NCBI GenBank assembly: GCA_001600495.1
Contig: BCKE01000014.1
Location: 359,322-423,321, forward strand
Source: Pilasporangium apinafurcum
Taxonomy: Eukaryota; Oomycota; Peronosporomycetes; Pythiales; Pythiaceae
DNA: 64,000 nucleotides
Direction of reading: 5' to 3'
Made by a program: the position numbers and the translations under genes. Shown here in pieces: positions 21,700 through 33,300 of this stretch. Position 1 is the first letter of the stretch, and each line of letters begins with the position of its first letter. The notes beneath the pieces are model-generated. The model worked only from the letters and a program-made list of their open reading frames with translations, ran no database searches and had not been told where the DNA came from.

Positions 21700-23012
21700 C
21701 TATGCCGCCTGAAGTGTTGCTGGAAACGTGACCTGTTTAAGAAGGTTCATTGGTCCTCCGGGTGCATGAAATAGCGCGCGCTGGGTATCGTTGCGCACGA
21801 AGAAAGAACCGATGAAGCCAATCGAGTTGACTTCGATGTTGTCGTACGATTGGCGCTTACGTGGGATCACAAAGAGAAACGACGCAGTCAGCAGCAGATT
21901 GTATGCGACTGGCAGGGAGGTCGTCGCGCGTTGAGATGAAGGCGTGTAAATTGCCTCTTCTTCTGTCGGTTTTGGATAAGTTGTCGCATTGACGCGCTCA
22001 AGAACGTTCTTGTAAATGGCATGGAGACGGGCTGTGACATACCATACGATTGAAAGATCATAGAAGAACTTCGTCAGTCTGAAGTGATATGTGCGTGAAT
22101 GCTGTTTTGTGTTTTACCTGCAGTCGCCTCGCTGTCGTCTTCGATAGGGAAATCGATGCGATGAAGAAAGTGAAAGAAAGGAAGCTCTGGTAGCTGGAAG
22201 ACTTCGTAGGTTGAATGGTCGCGTAGTTTCTGGTCGATGAAGTGCAGCAACGGAGGCTGGGTAGATACAAAGACAAAGTCAGAAACAGACTGAAGCTACA
22301 TGTTACTTATTGCAGCGATAGATACAGGCATGACATACCATGTCGAGGTTGGTATAGGACTTGATGGACGGATACGAGATCAGTTGCATGTGCTTGTGCG
22401 GCTGACTATACCAGATAAGTCGACAATGAGATTGAAATGAAATAACCAAATTTGCCTAGTTCAGGAGTACCTTGCACCGCTGTTGTAGCCGCAATTGAAA
22501 AACGAAAAGGCATTCAATTGATGCATGCACGTCCACATTGCCCGGAGGTCTGCCACAGTTAATGGATTCTCCTGCTCCTGGAAGTCAATTGTCGGCAGCA
22601 CCATCTAATACAAATGAAAAGTCACTATGGACTGAGTAACTACAATAACGCAGACAAACTATAATCCATTACGTACATGTTCATCCACGATGTTGAACTT
22701 GTTCAGCACAAGATTGTGTGTTCCGTGGATCTCTGCAATGAAAAGCTCCTCCTCCAAATGCTCCTTCGCGAACGGGTCACGGAAAGGTGTCATGACATCC
22801 ACAACAACCGCTGCTAATGTCGAAGTGTCTCCAACTGTATGTGAGGCTTGGATCGCCATTGGTTTCTCAACTTTTGGCTTGGCAGAGAATAAAATGTATT
22901 CAATCCCGTCATTTTGTGCGGCTGGAAGCAGTTCATGACCAGCAGTAATCTTCTTCAGCACCTGTGAACGCGTCGCGTGCTGCGTCACCTCTGCCACTTT
23001 CTTCCGCATCAT
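21700..23012 (-). CDS. Ap4A phosphorylase (APA1/APA2-type ATP adenylyltransferase)
   Basis: Five exons, 23012-22677, 22604-22471, 22405-22339, 22256-22118 and 22031-21700, give 335 residues. All joins are GT-AG and in frame. Family landmarks in order: EELFIAEIHGTHNLVLNKFN and IVDEH, DFQEQENPLTVADLRAMWTC, NCGYNSGASQPHKHMQLISY (the HIT-like catalytic His motif, HKHMQ, formed across an intron), and a C-terminal ATP_transf_2 domain ending in SIGFIGSFFVRNDTQ. The enzyme phosphorolyses diadenosine tetraphosphate to ATP and ADP. The frame is open upstream of 23012 but starts only with GTG there; the ATG pair at 23012/23009 is the first. It is head-to-head with the exonuclease gene, 177 bp apart. Confidence 0.88.
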
Positions 23013-23189
23013 CTTGATGGACGAATTAAGATGAGGAATGATCAGTTTTAGGTGGTCCACAGAATGTACATCTGAATAATTTTAGCCAATAAAAATCGAT
23101 TAATCTATACATATTTAGCCAATAATAACTTAAAAATTGTCTGATTGGCTGTTAGATGTTCATCGTAGTTCTCCAAAGCATAACAGGCA
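23013..23189. promoter_or_regulatory. Shared head-to-head promoter with three CCAAT boxes
   Basis: 177 bp separate the start codons of the Ap4A phosphorylase (minus) and exonuclease (plus) genes. CCAAT occurs at 23086-23090 and 23119-23123, and its reverse, ATTGG, at 23144-23148, all inside a short AT-rich window. Such boxes bind NF-Y in other eukaryotes; use here is inferred. Confidence 0.45.
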
Positions 23190-24710
23190 ATGCCCATCGT
23201 CAGAGCTGCACTAGGCGAAGAAGTCGTGACGATGGCAAGTCAAACAGATGCAATCGCAGGGCCTATTGCCGCGCAAAATGGACCACCACGTGTAATCCAC
23301 GCGATCAAGCGACTTCAGGAAGAGCAGCATTCTCTTCATGCGAGCTCAACCAAGAAACAGCGCCTGGAAGAAGTGACTGCGATTGCGAAAGAAGTGATGG
23401 TAAAGCATTTGGCGACGGATTTAAGTTACGAAGTCAATGATGCCGAATGGGAGAAACTCGTGCAATTGACACAACAACATCCGAATTTCGAAAAGTTTTT
23501 CTCGTTTCCAAACGCGAATGCTCCTGGATGGGTCACGCCCAAGAAAAAGAAGAAGCCAAGCCACCTCAAAATCGTAGCAATCGATTGTGAGATGTGCATT
23601 ACAGCATCATTGGTGACCAACGAAACGATGTCGGGTGCGTTGTGTCGTGTTTCAGCCATCGACGGTGAAGATATAATTCGCAACGTTGTTTCTGATTTAA
23701 TTGTACATCAGCCTGAAGAAGGATATCGTTTGGTGGACACGAAGACTGACATCCATGGCATCACGCCAACGATGATCCAACAATCCAGGATCACAGTAGC
23801 GAAAGCGCAAAAGAAGATGCTCAAGTACATCAACAGCGATACCATCGTGGTAGGGCATTCCGTACATGGTGATCTCGGTAGTCTAAGGATCAATCATCGC
23901 CGAGTGATCGACACCGCGTTGATTTACCAGCGAAAAGGTACGAATGGCGCGCGATCGACGCCTGGGTTGCGATGTTTGACCAAATTTTTATTAAATTTTG
24001 AGATGCCCGATGGCCACGATAGTACGATTGATGCGCAAGCGACCATGTTGGCTGCAAAATTCGCAGCACGTGGGCCAGTGGGTGCGATCATCCCATCTGC
24101 AACGGAACTGCATGGTCCACGAGAACTGTCGGTTCATCGATCACGACTGCAATCGAAACAAGAGACGTACACTGGTCCGCCAAAGCTCATCCCCACAGCA
24201 TTTCAGCTCGCACAGGCTGCTTTACAGCCAGCTGTGAACGCAGAAACGTTTATTAATACAAGTAAAATCAAAGAAGTTACAGTAGCAGCCGCGCAAACGA
24301 CCGAAGAACCAGAAGATAACAGTTCTGCATCTGCTGAACAACCTACTATAGTTCCTGTAGTTACCAGTAATATCATGACAGAAGCTGCGATCGCACGCTC
24401 GTGCCGCCTGCGTGTTCATCGAATCCCGAAAGGTGTCACGAGTCTGGATATTGAAAAATTTTTTGTACAAAACACCAAGATCGTCCCCAGTGCAGTGGAG
24501 AAGATTGTCTGGTTACCAACGCAGAATCGTGGCTCATGTAATGTGACGTTTGCGACGAATGCGCATGCAAGCTTAGCGTTCGAGAGTGTCCAGGGACCAG
24601 GTAAGGCAGCCAAGGTCTCGCTTGACGCGGTTGGACGGATGCAGAAAACTATTTCTGTTGTCACCAGCAAAGGCAAAACGTACAAGAATATTCGCCTCGG
24701 CGTAGTATAG
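23190..24710 (+). CDS. SDN/REX1-type 3'-5' RNA exonuclease with C-terminal RRM
   Basis: A single 506-residue exon. The DEDDh exonuclease domain spans about residues 125-295. Its acidic residues are visible in VAIDCEMC (D, E), VVGHSVHGDLGSL (D) and HDSTIDAQ (H and D, five residues apart). An RRM-like domain follows near 402-505 (CRLRVHRIPKGVTSLDIEKFF, GSCNVTFATNAHASLAF). This two-domain order is that of plant small-RNA-degrading nucleases and related REX-family enzymes, which trim small RNAs or structured RNA 3' ends. An N-terminal helical region and a basic stretch (PKKKKKPSH) precede the nuclease. The second ATG (23232) is an alternative start. Substrates cannot be inferred beyond RNA. Confidence 0.85.
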   Translation: MPIVRAALGEEVVTMASQTDAIAGPIAAQNGPPRVIHAIKRLQEEQHSLHASSTKKQRLEEVTAIAKEVMVKHLATDLSYEVNDAEWEKLVQLTQQHPNFEKFFSFPNANAPGWVTPKKKKKPSHLKIVAIDCEMCITASLVTNETMSGALCRVSAIDGEDIIRNVVSDLIVHQPEEGYRLVDTKTDIHGITPTMIQQSRITVAKAQKKMLKYINSDTIVVGHSVHGDLGSLRINHRRVIDTALIYQRKGTNGARSTPGLRCLTKFLLNFEMPDGHDSTIDAQATMLAAKFAARGPVGAIIPSATELHGPRELSVHRSRLQSKQETYTGPPKLIPTAFQLAQAALQPAVNAETFINTSKIKEVTVAAAQTTEEPEDNSSASAEQPTIVPVVTSNIMTEAAIARSCRLRVHRIPKGVTSLDIEKFFVQNTKIVPSAVEKIVWLPTQNRGSCNVTFATNAHASLAFESVQGPGKAAKVSLDAVGRMQKTISVVTSKGKTYKNIRLGVV

Positions 24711-24817
24711 ATGCATTTAAGATTTTGTACTGGTCACGTTGTGTGTCTTCATTTTTATAATAAATAGTTCTAGACTCTTCCTCCTTCTCATGTGAGCTAT
24801 CTCTCATCATTACTTTC

Positions 24818-27118
24818 TTACATTTCGGCTGTAGACGGTTTGTTGTTGCTTGTTGGTGCGGTATAACTCGCCAGTAATTTCTTTTTGGTAGCAGCGGCAT
24901 GCTTATAAAACTTAGCATCTTTTTCTGCGATAAGGCGTCGTTGTTCATTGACAAATTGCTGCTCTTGTTGAAGTTTAAGCAGCTCACGCTTTTCCTTCTC
25001 AATCAGCCAGTTTTGAAGTTTGGTTTGCTTTTCAATAGCTTTCCGAGAGAGTTCCAGTTCCTGCTCGACATCCATTTGTGGCTTGGAGTTGCTTTGTGCA
25101 TCGTTCCTCCAATCGCTATTGGTGGACGCAAGTTTATCACCATTGCTAGTGGAACGACCACGAACGCGATAGAGCAAATCCATTGCCATTGGTGGCTTAG
25201 TGGCAGGTGATTGTGCAGAATGCGGAGATTTCATCATCGACGCTATAAGAAATAAACCACTGTTAGTTATAGTCTGATGATAAAAAGAGTGAGTTTAATC
25301 AGCTTACGTGGTCGAGGCACTGAAATACGGTGAGGACCTTTGTCGATACCCACTGATTCGCTGTTTGCAAACTTTACTGGCAATCCGTTACTGCAAAAGA
25401 GTCGCGTGTGGATTTTTTTGAGCTCGTCTTCTTCGATTTCAAATCGGAAAAACCTGTCTGAAGCCTCCTTTAATTGTCGCAGTGTAGCCTCCAATTGCTA
25501 CAATGACACCGGTAATTATGAGACTACTCACTTAATCCTTACTCTATTACCGTATCGTTCACGTACCTCTTTAGCCTGAAGCGCATTTGCATCAATTTGT
25601 CCATATCCTGTCATGTTTGTACTCCCAAGAGAAGTAGTCAAAGTACTTCCATTAGGAAGTACTGATGGTCGAAGGCGCACTTGCTCTATTTCCTTGAGTA
25701 AGTTTTCGTTTTGAAGCTTGAGATTCGTGTTTTCCTGCACTAGTCTCACCATGCGAGTCTTGATGTTATTTTCTTCAAGTTCTTCTCCATTATTGTTACT
25801 CAAACCTCCATTTGGACGGAGCAAGCGCACGATTTCACGCAGTTGTTCAAGCTCTGCTTCCAGTTTCTCCACGTACGCGGGATCAATCTCTCGCTGTTCG
25901 TTTACACGCACTGTTACCATCACTTGCTTGGCTCGATCTGCAAACTTGAGTGTAGAAATCGACTCATCAATGCAATCTATCGAGGGGGTGAGCGTGGCGA
26001 TGATCTTTGTCTTGGTGTTTCCACCCAAACTGTCCTGTAGCAACCGCGTGAGTTTGGAATCTCGATACGGGATATGCGCGTGGCTGGAGGTTTTCGAAGA
26101 CAAAGCAGCGATGCACCGCCCCAGAGTGTGTAAACTCAGGTTAATGTTCGTCATTTCGGATATGTGGTGATCCTATTCCAAAGTCACCAATCTGAGATCC
26201 TACAAGCATACCCTAGACAGTCAAGACAAAAAACAAACGTACCAGCATATTGGTGCCCATGTTCCATTTCTCTGAACCGGCGAGGTCGACCAGATTGAAT
26301 TTCGATTTGAGGACAGTGCCATCTTTCTTGCGCTGCTCGAGTATCAGCTGAAAGACGCTGTGACTGCGACTACTCACCTGATTCATATGCGTTGCCCGTA
26401 CTGCGCGATGCTGTTCACCACATTGCAGAAGCGCAATACAATCATTTACGCTTCGAACAGCATACTCTGATAGCCCTTCCACAAAGATACCATGTTGTCG
26501 GTCTTCATGAATCTCCAGTGGTCGATCCATATTGGTATCCCGCAGCAAGTCAAAGATCTGTTCGTTATAGATCTGCACAAATGAGCAGTACACATTCGCC
26601 TGTGCGTCTGTCTCCATCAATACCGTCGAGGCAAAGATTTCTTTGATAGCACGTGGAATAATCCCCGCTGGACTCTTTTGTAAGCCAGGTCGGTACCTCG
26701 ACAGATCGGATTCCGCGCCAAACATCGTGAATGATTTCCCACTGCCAGTTTGACCGTAAGCAAACAGTGTCGAGTTGAAACCTTGGAGAAACGATTGTGT
26801 ACATTCACGCACGCGGTCGTAGACCTGTTCCTGTGTAAACGTATGATCAAACACGGCATCGTAGCTGCACTTGATGGTCGTATCGGTTGTACGCACTTCA
26901 ATGGTCTGGTGGTCAGTCGCTCGTATCGAATGTGTACCTGCTGTTCGCTCTTGTGATGTTTCTCGGTTAATCAATGGGCGAATGCGAATAAAGACTTGGA
27001 TGTTTTCAGAGATACCACGACGACGTGTAGTAGTAGTTGTTGTTGGTGATGTTGACGCTGCGGGAGCTGCATGTGAATTGGTTTCTGGAGCGGTGGAGGT
27101 GGATGTTCTCTCAGGCAT
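24818..27118 (-). CDS. Kinesin motor protein, N-terminal motor
   Basis: Four exons, 27118-26243, 26172-25567, 25497-25308 and 25245-24818, give 699 residues. A Ser/Thr-rich leader precedes the motor domain (about residues 38-355): [11 protein letters not shown]-loop [15 protein letters not shown], switch [12 protein letters not shown], switch [12 protein letters not shown], then [19 protein letters not shown] and [15 protein letters not shown]. Helical stalk segments follow ([39 protein letters not shown]), and a Gln/Glu/Lys-rich coiled coil near the end. The GSEKW form of switch II and the lack of a known tail leave the subfamily open. The motor is plus-end-type by position only. It converges on the exonuclease gene with 107 bp between stops. 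Confidence 0.9.
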
Positions 27119-27892
27119 GACTTGGTTGGAATAGGGAAGGTCTTCCTTCTTTTTTGTTGGCTTGGTTGAGTCGTTATTGGTACAGCTTTTATTCGCTTCA
27201 AATGAATAAGATGAGTCTTTTTTCGACTGGGCTGTTCTAGGATTATCAATAATGAGATCTCCTTCAATAAGCTGGCAAAAATGGCGGACGTGCGGATCAG
27301 CCCACGACTGTCCGCAACGACACGGCGCGAGTAACTTGGACTGCTCCGTGATGGCAATTTACTCCCGAAATACACACCAACAGCACTAACAAGCACACTG
27401 ATGTCGATGAATGACACGACTAGTTCAGAGATGAGCGAGGGATGATGCGAGCGTATTGTAGTGCTGAACACAAATGGAAACGGTAGAATAGTTATATATA
27501 GTCACAGATCTTTGTCAGATCTTCTGTGACATATCGCACCATGCAATCCACATGTTTCTAGCATGGGCTGCTTGATGCGATATGACGCTCAGTTTACAGG
27601 GCTAGATACGGCTAGTTCGGTTTGAACATTGGGAGAGTAATTGAATTGATGCACCAAATGTAAAGCAATCCGCATTATTTTTTTACTTGTAGAAGAGAAT
27701 TCTGATCGGATGCTGTGGTCAGGCGCTGGGTGCGTGCAGTCAACTATGATCGCATTGTCTCAATAAGTCATGTATTTGTGTGATCTCTTCGTCTCAGAAT
27801 GCATGCTTTAGCCTATAATTTATATTGTACCCACTATAAAAATGGTTACAGTATACCAACTTGCACTAGGCTTTTTCGAAGGATTTCGCAAG
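27119..27892. promoter_or_regulatory. Divergent promoter region with nested inverted repeats
   Basis: 774 bp between the kinesin and ceramidase start codons. At 27501-27530 GTCACAGATCT is mirrored by AGATCTTCTGTGAC. Directly after it, ATATCGCA (27531-27538) pairs with TGCGATAT (27576-27583), enclosing CCATGC/GCATGG. Two adjacent imperfect hairpins could mark a protein-binding or replication-related site, or be a repeat relic. Confidence 0.3.
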
Positions 27893-30028
27893 ATGAAGGC
27901 GATGAAGATGCAGCTCTCGGCCCATGGATCGTTGCAGCGCTTGGCAATATGCGCTTGGTTTGTTGCCTGCTTATTCAATATATCCCTGGTTTTTTCTACC
28001 ACGCAAGTTGTAGCGCATGCAGCTCCTGAATATCGCGTGGGTATCGGCAAAGCCGACATCACTGGCGCAGTGGCTGAAGTAGTGATGATGGGGTATGCTG
28101 ACATGAACCAACAAGATGCTGGGTTGCTTAATCGATTGTATGCACGTGCATTCATTATCGAAAGCATTCAAGATTCAAGCCAGCGTATAATATTTGTAAA
28201 TTGTGATATCCATTCGGTCTTCCAATTGGTGCATCAAGAAGTTCTAGCACAATTGAAGCACAAATATGACGGCATTTACACGGAGCAGAACGTCGTGTTG
28301 CATGCAACTCACACACATGGCGGACCGGGCGGTCAATCTGCATATTTCCTCTATGATTTCTCTATCAAAGGCTTCATTAACGCCAACTTTGAGACCATTG
28401 TGGATGGGATTTTGGCCGCGATCGATGCTGCCCACTACTCGATGGCGTCGGGCTCAATTCGGTTTAATAAAGGTGATGTACTGGATGGGAACAAAAACCG
28501 CTCTCCAGAGGCTTACAATGCAAACCCAGCTGAAGAACGCGCGCTCTACGCTGATAATCGCGATACAGAGCTACGACTATTGCAATTTCTTGACGACCAA
28601 GGTAAACTGCGTGGGTTATTGGGCTTTTATCCTGTACATCCAACGAGTCTGCTTCGCACGAATCTGCTTGTGAGTGGCGATAATAAGGGATACGCGGAAT
28701 TTTTGCTGGAAGAAGAATACGATGGTGTGATTGCGGCCATCGGGATCTCAAACGCAGGGGATATCAGTCCGAATCTAGTGGATAATGGTGATGGAACGTT
28801 TAGTGGCGAAGGTGCGACCGACATTGAAAGTGCAGAGATCATGGGTGAAAGGCAAGCAAACAAGGTTATGGAGCTGCTGAACTCCCCGAGTGAATTGTTG
28901 ACTGGCTCGATTCTGTTCGGATTATCGTACGTGGATTTTTCCAACGTAACATTACATGACAGCCATCCAACGGACAACGAGCCTTTCGCAAATCGTACGT
29001 GCCCAGCCGTTATCGGTCAGAATTTTTGTGCTGGAACAGAGGATGGCCGAGCACTTGCTGGATTTATTGAAGGCAGCAAAGAGCCGAGTATGTTTTTACG
29101 CACTGTCAGTGACATCATCAAGAATCCACCAGAGTGGGTGCGTCAGTGCCACACGAATGTCAAGGTGCCTTTGCTTTCGCCTGGATTGATGGGACCAATT
29201 CCGTGGATACCAGAGGTTTTACCTGTACAACTGGTCAAGATTGGCCAGTTTTCCTTAGCAGTGTGCAGTTTTGAAGTGACAACAATGGCAGGACGGCGAT
29301 TGCGATCTACGGTGCTGAATGCTTTGCGTGAACTCGGTGTGACTGAAGTCGAAGTGGCGTCCATGAGTAACGCATATGCGCAATACGTCACGACCAAAGA
29401 AGAATACACCATGCAACATTACGAAGGAGCCTCGACGCTGTTTGGACCGAATCAGTTGAATGCATTGCAACAGGAATTTGCACGTGTGGCTATCTCATTG
29501 GTACGGCCAACGATTCCGCTCGATGTTGGGCAGAAACCACGTCAGTTCGATCGCACATCACTTTGGAACTTTCAACCAGGTGTCTTATTTGACACTGCAC
29601 CGTGGAGTGAGGATTTTGGTAATGTTATTCCCGGCAATGACGCTCGCTCATCCTACACGACAGGTTCAACGGTGACGGTCAGTTTCTATGGTGGTCATCC
29701 AAAGAATCAATTTAATGACATTCACTCGTTCTGTGATCTGGAAAAAGAAGTCAATGGCCATTTCATCCCTGTGTTAACTGATAGTCACTGGGATTTGCGG
29801 TTTAGATGGGAACGGATGTGGATCAGTCAAAGCAAAAGCACGTGTGAATGGTACATTCGTCGAGGAAGACGCACCTCTACCTCTGGACGTTATCGTATCC
29901 GTCATCGTGGTTTTTACAAACCACTGGTAGGTGGGATCACTGCATATGAGGGAGTATCGTCTGTCTTTACTGTGGTCGATTGGGAAGACGAAGTTTGCAT
30001 GGAGAATGGGACATGTGCCACGGAATAG
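27893..30028 (+). CDS. Neutral ceramidase, secreted or lumenal
   Basis: A single exon of 711 residues from the ATG at 27893 (an in-frame ATG at 27842 would add 17). A signal peptide is clear: hydrophobic LAICAWFVACLFNISLVFS ending near VVAHA. The mature part begins EYRVGIGKADITGAV, the standard neutral ceramidase opening. Further family motifs: HATHTHGGPGG (zinc ligand), FYPVHPTSL, SNAGDISPN (nucleophile Ser in GDxSPN), VCSFEVTTMAGRRLR and MSNAYAQYVTTKEEYTMQHYEGAS. These zinc amidases split ceramide into sphingosine and fatty acid, and length fits the family. It could act on the organism's own sphingolipids or, if secreted, on host ones; the sequence cannot decide. Confidence 0.92.
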   Translation: MKAMKMQLSAHGSLQRLAICAWFVACLFNISLVFSTTQVVAHAAPEYRVGIGKADITGAVAEVVMMGYADMNQQDAGLLNRLYARAFIIESIQDSSQRIIFVNCDIHSVFQLVHQEVLAQLKHKYDGIYTEQNVVLHATHTHGGPGGQSAYFLYDFSIKGFINANFETIVDGILAAIDAAHYSMASGSIRFNKGDVLDGNKNRSPEAYNANPAEERALYADNRDTELRLLQFLDDQGKLRGLLGFYPVHPTSLLRTNLLVSGDNKGYAEFLLEEEYDGVIAAIGISNAGDISPNLVDNGDGTFSGEGATDIESAEIMGERQANKVMELLNSPSELLTGSILFGLSYVDFSNVTLHDSHPTDNEPFANRTCPAVIGQNFCAGTEDGRALAGFIEGSKEPSMFLRTVSDIIKNPPEWVRQCHTNVKVPLLSPGLMGPIPWIPEVLPVQLVKIGQFSLAVCSFEVTTMAGRRLRSTVLNALRELGVTEVEVASMSNAYAQYVTTKEEYTMQHYEGASTLFGPNQLNALQQEFARVAISLVRPTIPLDVGQKPRQFDRTSLWNFQPGVLFDTAPWSEDFGNVIPGNDARSSYTTGSTVTVSFYGGHPKNQFNDIHSFCDLEKEVNGHFIPVLTDSHWDLRFRWERMWISQSKSTCEWYIRRGRRTSTSGRYRIRHRGFYKPLVGGITAYEGVSSVFTVVDWEDEVCMENGTCATE

Positions 30029-30330
30029 ACATTGCTCCCTCCTATTCACATGTGTGAGGGGTGCTTGAGTTAATGCTGATTAGGCGGAATGAATGAATTT
30101 ATCCGTTTGCCCTTCAATCGAATCGTTTTACATACCATTCGTGATGGCTACACTTGTGAACGATTTCGTTCTTGTCTGATCATGGAATGGCTACATTTGC
30201 ATAGTAAGCTAAAAGTAGGATATGTCCTAAATTTGAGTGATATACTCTATCAGAATCATGTTGGATTTGGTTGGTCCCAATTATTTACGGGTCACTTGCA
30301 CTTGTTTGTCCCTGAACAAAATTGAGGAAA
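30029..30330. other. Intergenic, nothing recognised
   Basis: 302 bp between two plus-strand genes. One short open frame is present without coding character. Confidence 0.5.
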
Positions 30331-33300
30331 ATGGCAATGGATGCAGGCACGACAACGGACGATGGCGCAATGAATGACTTCCCATGGGACGCAGTGTTGG
30401 CGCTTGTACGCTGGAAACAGTCGCGCAAAGGTTACGATGGCGATTCGCAACTGATGGAAACAGCGTTTAAGCTTTTACCCAGCGATGATGGCGCCGTTGG
30501 CCAACTACTTGCACAAGCGGAACGAGAATTTAACGTTTCTTGGCAGCGAATCGTGCTGGAAGTGCTGCATTTTGCAATTTTTCTGCTCACGAAAGCCAAA
30601 ATTGATGAAAGGCAGCGGGTTATACAGACGCGATTGGCGCTCCGATTGCTGCAGCGAGCTGTGCGAGTGTTGGGTACTGAAGAAATGGACAGCACAATGA
30701 CAAATGGTGCGGAGGCAGTCGTGATCCCTACCAATTCCTGCAATTTGCTGTTAATATCAATGGCTCAAGTGCTGGAGAATATAAATGAAAAGAGCAGCAA
30801 TGATATTTTGAATGTGGTGCGCGACGTAAAACACATTTTTGAGTATTTGTTTGGTCTTTCAGCGAACGACTCAGTTCCAAATTTCCAAACATATCGTCCA
30901 CCAACAAATATTTTCGCCGATTTCATGTATCTTACGTTGACAGCAGTGTTTCGCCAGCTATCGAGTAATGTATCTGATACTGATAATGAAAAGGAGACGA
31001 CAACCGAATATGTGGCGCTTGTACGTGCAATTTTTGGCGTGTTCCAAGAACTACAGAAAACGCAAATGAACAAGAAGAAAGTGTTTTTGTCTGTTGCAAA
31101 GACGTCACTACGCAATTTGATCGGCTATCGTCATGCGCTGGTAAAGTTGCAGGCTCAACATATTGATGGAGTCCAAGAGATTGTTGCGTTGCTAGACCGT
31201 ATTGTCATTGATGCACTGTTTGATGGCGAGCACATCCGGGAGTACGAAGGAGCATACGTGCATGCCAACATTTGGAAACAATCATCAGCATCTAAAATAG
31301 ATGATAACTTGTCTTTGAAACACAGCAAAAAACGGAAGAGCCAGGATAATAAATTATTGGCAATGACTTCTTATCCGAAGAACCTTTTTGACGAGCTCAA
31401 GGCTTTCCTCTCGGATGCCAATGCTGCGATAGAGATGAAGGAATCCGTCGGCGGATTCATGGAAGTGCTAGTGTACGGATTCTCAATTCGTATTCGTGCA
31501 GCTGCAAATTCCAAAATTGAAGATACCAAATCAGACTTGAAAACCAGTCGAAAACGAGCTGCTACAGTGATTGCGACGACATCAACAACGTATTCACCAT
31601 TCAAGTTTTGGTCTGAACTGTGTGCGGTTGCATACGCCACATTCCAAGAACATCACAAGGAACAAGCAACAATGGAGAGAATTCTTACAAAGCTATACTG
31701 CTCCTTGTTCAAGGCGCTTTGCGAGTGTGATATTTACCGTGTGACTGAAGACACCGATGAACAACAACAATTCCACACGATGGAGAAGATTCTGTCTTCT
31801 TTTCTTAACCTAACAAGCGAGAGAATTAAACAACTTATTCATGATCATGAGAACGAATCCAGTGAAGAATCTTCGACAATTGTGATGATGCAAGAGCAGT
31901 GTCAAATCATCTCGAGTGCGGTTCGATGTTCTCCAAATTTGGTAAATTGCTGTCTCATCTCGATTTTCGAGGTTTTGGGACTTTATGTGATGATGCATCG
32001 AACCAAAAATGTCGTCTTGACATGTGCAAGTGATAGTGTGGTGGATCTCATTCTTGCATACGAGTCAATGCGTCTCTTAGATACCCTGTTCACATCTGCT
32101 TTTGCATCAAAGACTGCAGCTGATGGACTCTATCAATTATTTTCTCATTCAAGAAGCGAATTAACTCTTCGTAAGTCATTCCTGACGCTACCACCTGGGC
32201 AATTGGAAGTGCTGTGGAACTTGCTTATGAATGAAATGGAGAAAATGAAAGCAAATAGTATCTCTGAAGGAGATAAATCGTTGGCGCTTGTACGCTTGGT
32301 TTTTCAAATGTTTGTCCAAGAGATTCATGTGAATTCTCAGAATCGCGCAAAAGTAACTTCATTAATCACTACAACACATCAAACACTGCTCGCTCCACTC
32401 ATTACCAAGTTGAGTTCCAAACACAAGGGAAGCTTTTCTTCAATTGAGCGCGAACTATTTTGTGTCTTCGGCGAGCTGCTCATGTTCTACGAGATTGTTG
32501 GCTCATCAGTTCGATCAGAAACGTTTGACACTATTTTGTCTTCGATGAAAGGTGACGTGTTTGTTGCCATTGTGAACAATTTGCTGCAACGTAGCAAACA
32601 CAACAACATTGACACAACTGACCCCAATGGACTGGGATCGGCTGGCATTATCAAGATGTGTGTGCATTGGCTGAGAAAAAGAGGTGATGATGAGGCAGTG
32701 AGCTCGACTTCTCGTGAGCGTGTGGCACGCTTGGTACTGGAGTACGTCATCGAGTGGGAATGCTGGGATGCGATTGCGTTTTACTTGCCGGAACTGCTGG
32801 AGCATTCACCTAGCGAAGTAGCGGATATTTTCTTTGTTGCATTACTGAGAGCATATCTTCGAGAAAAGGTTGATGGCAAGGATGATGGACCAGCAAACCG
32901 CATTGTATGTGATGCTGCATTTTATGAAATTATCACGCTACAACGTGTTGCTGCAAACGTGTTTGCTACGATTGCTTCTGACTATGTGAAAGAATTCAAA
33001 GCTACACCAACTTCGTGCTTGAGGGAGATTGGTCACCTCTTTGAGCTCTTATCAAGTCTTCCTCTGAATTACATAGCTGCTGATTCTTGCGGTGAGCTGC
33101 TCTCCCAATCCTTTGTCTTGTTTGAGGGACTTGTGCATTCCAAGATTAACAACAAGATAGACAAAGTTATGAAGAAGCTTTTGACATGGCTGCGATCAAA
33201 TTTTAGAGGTATTGCGTCTTCGATTTATGCTTTGAAGAAGAGTTACGAGAAAGCAATACTAGAAGGAACTCAATTGGTTCTTCTTCAAGCAGGTGGTTCT

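Noticed and set aside
22659-23060. Upstream extension of the Ap4A phosphorylase to 23060
   Set aside because: The first codon there is GTG, and an in-frame stop lies upstream without an ATG between. The ATG at 23012 was used.
30089-30325. 78-codon frame between ceramidase and URB2 genes
   Set aside because: Composition is not coding-like, it has no intron partner and it ends at the URB2 start.
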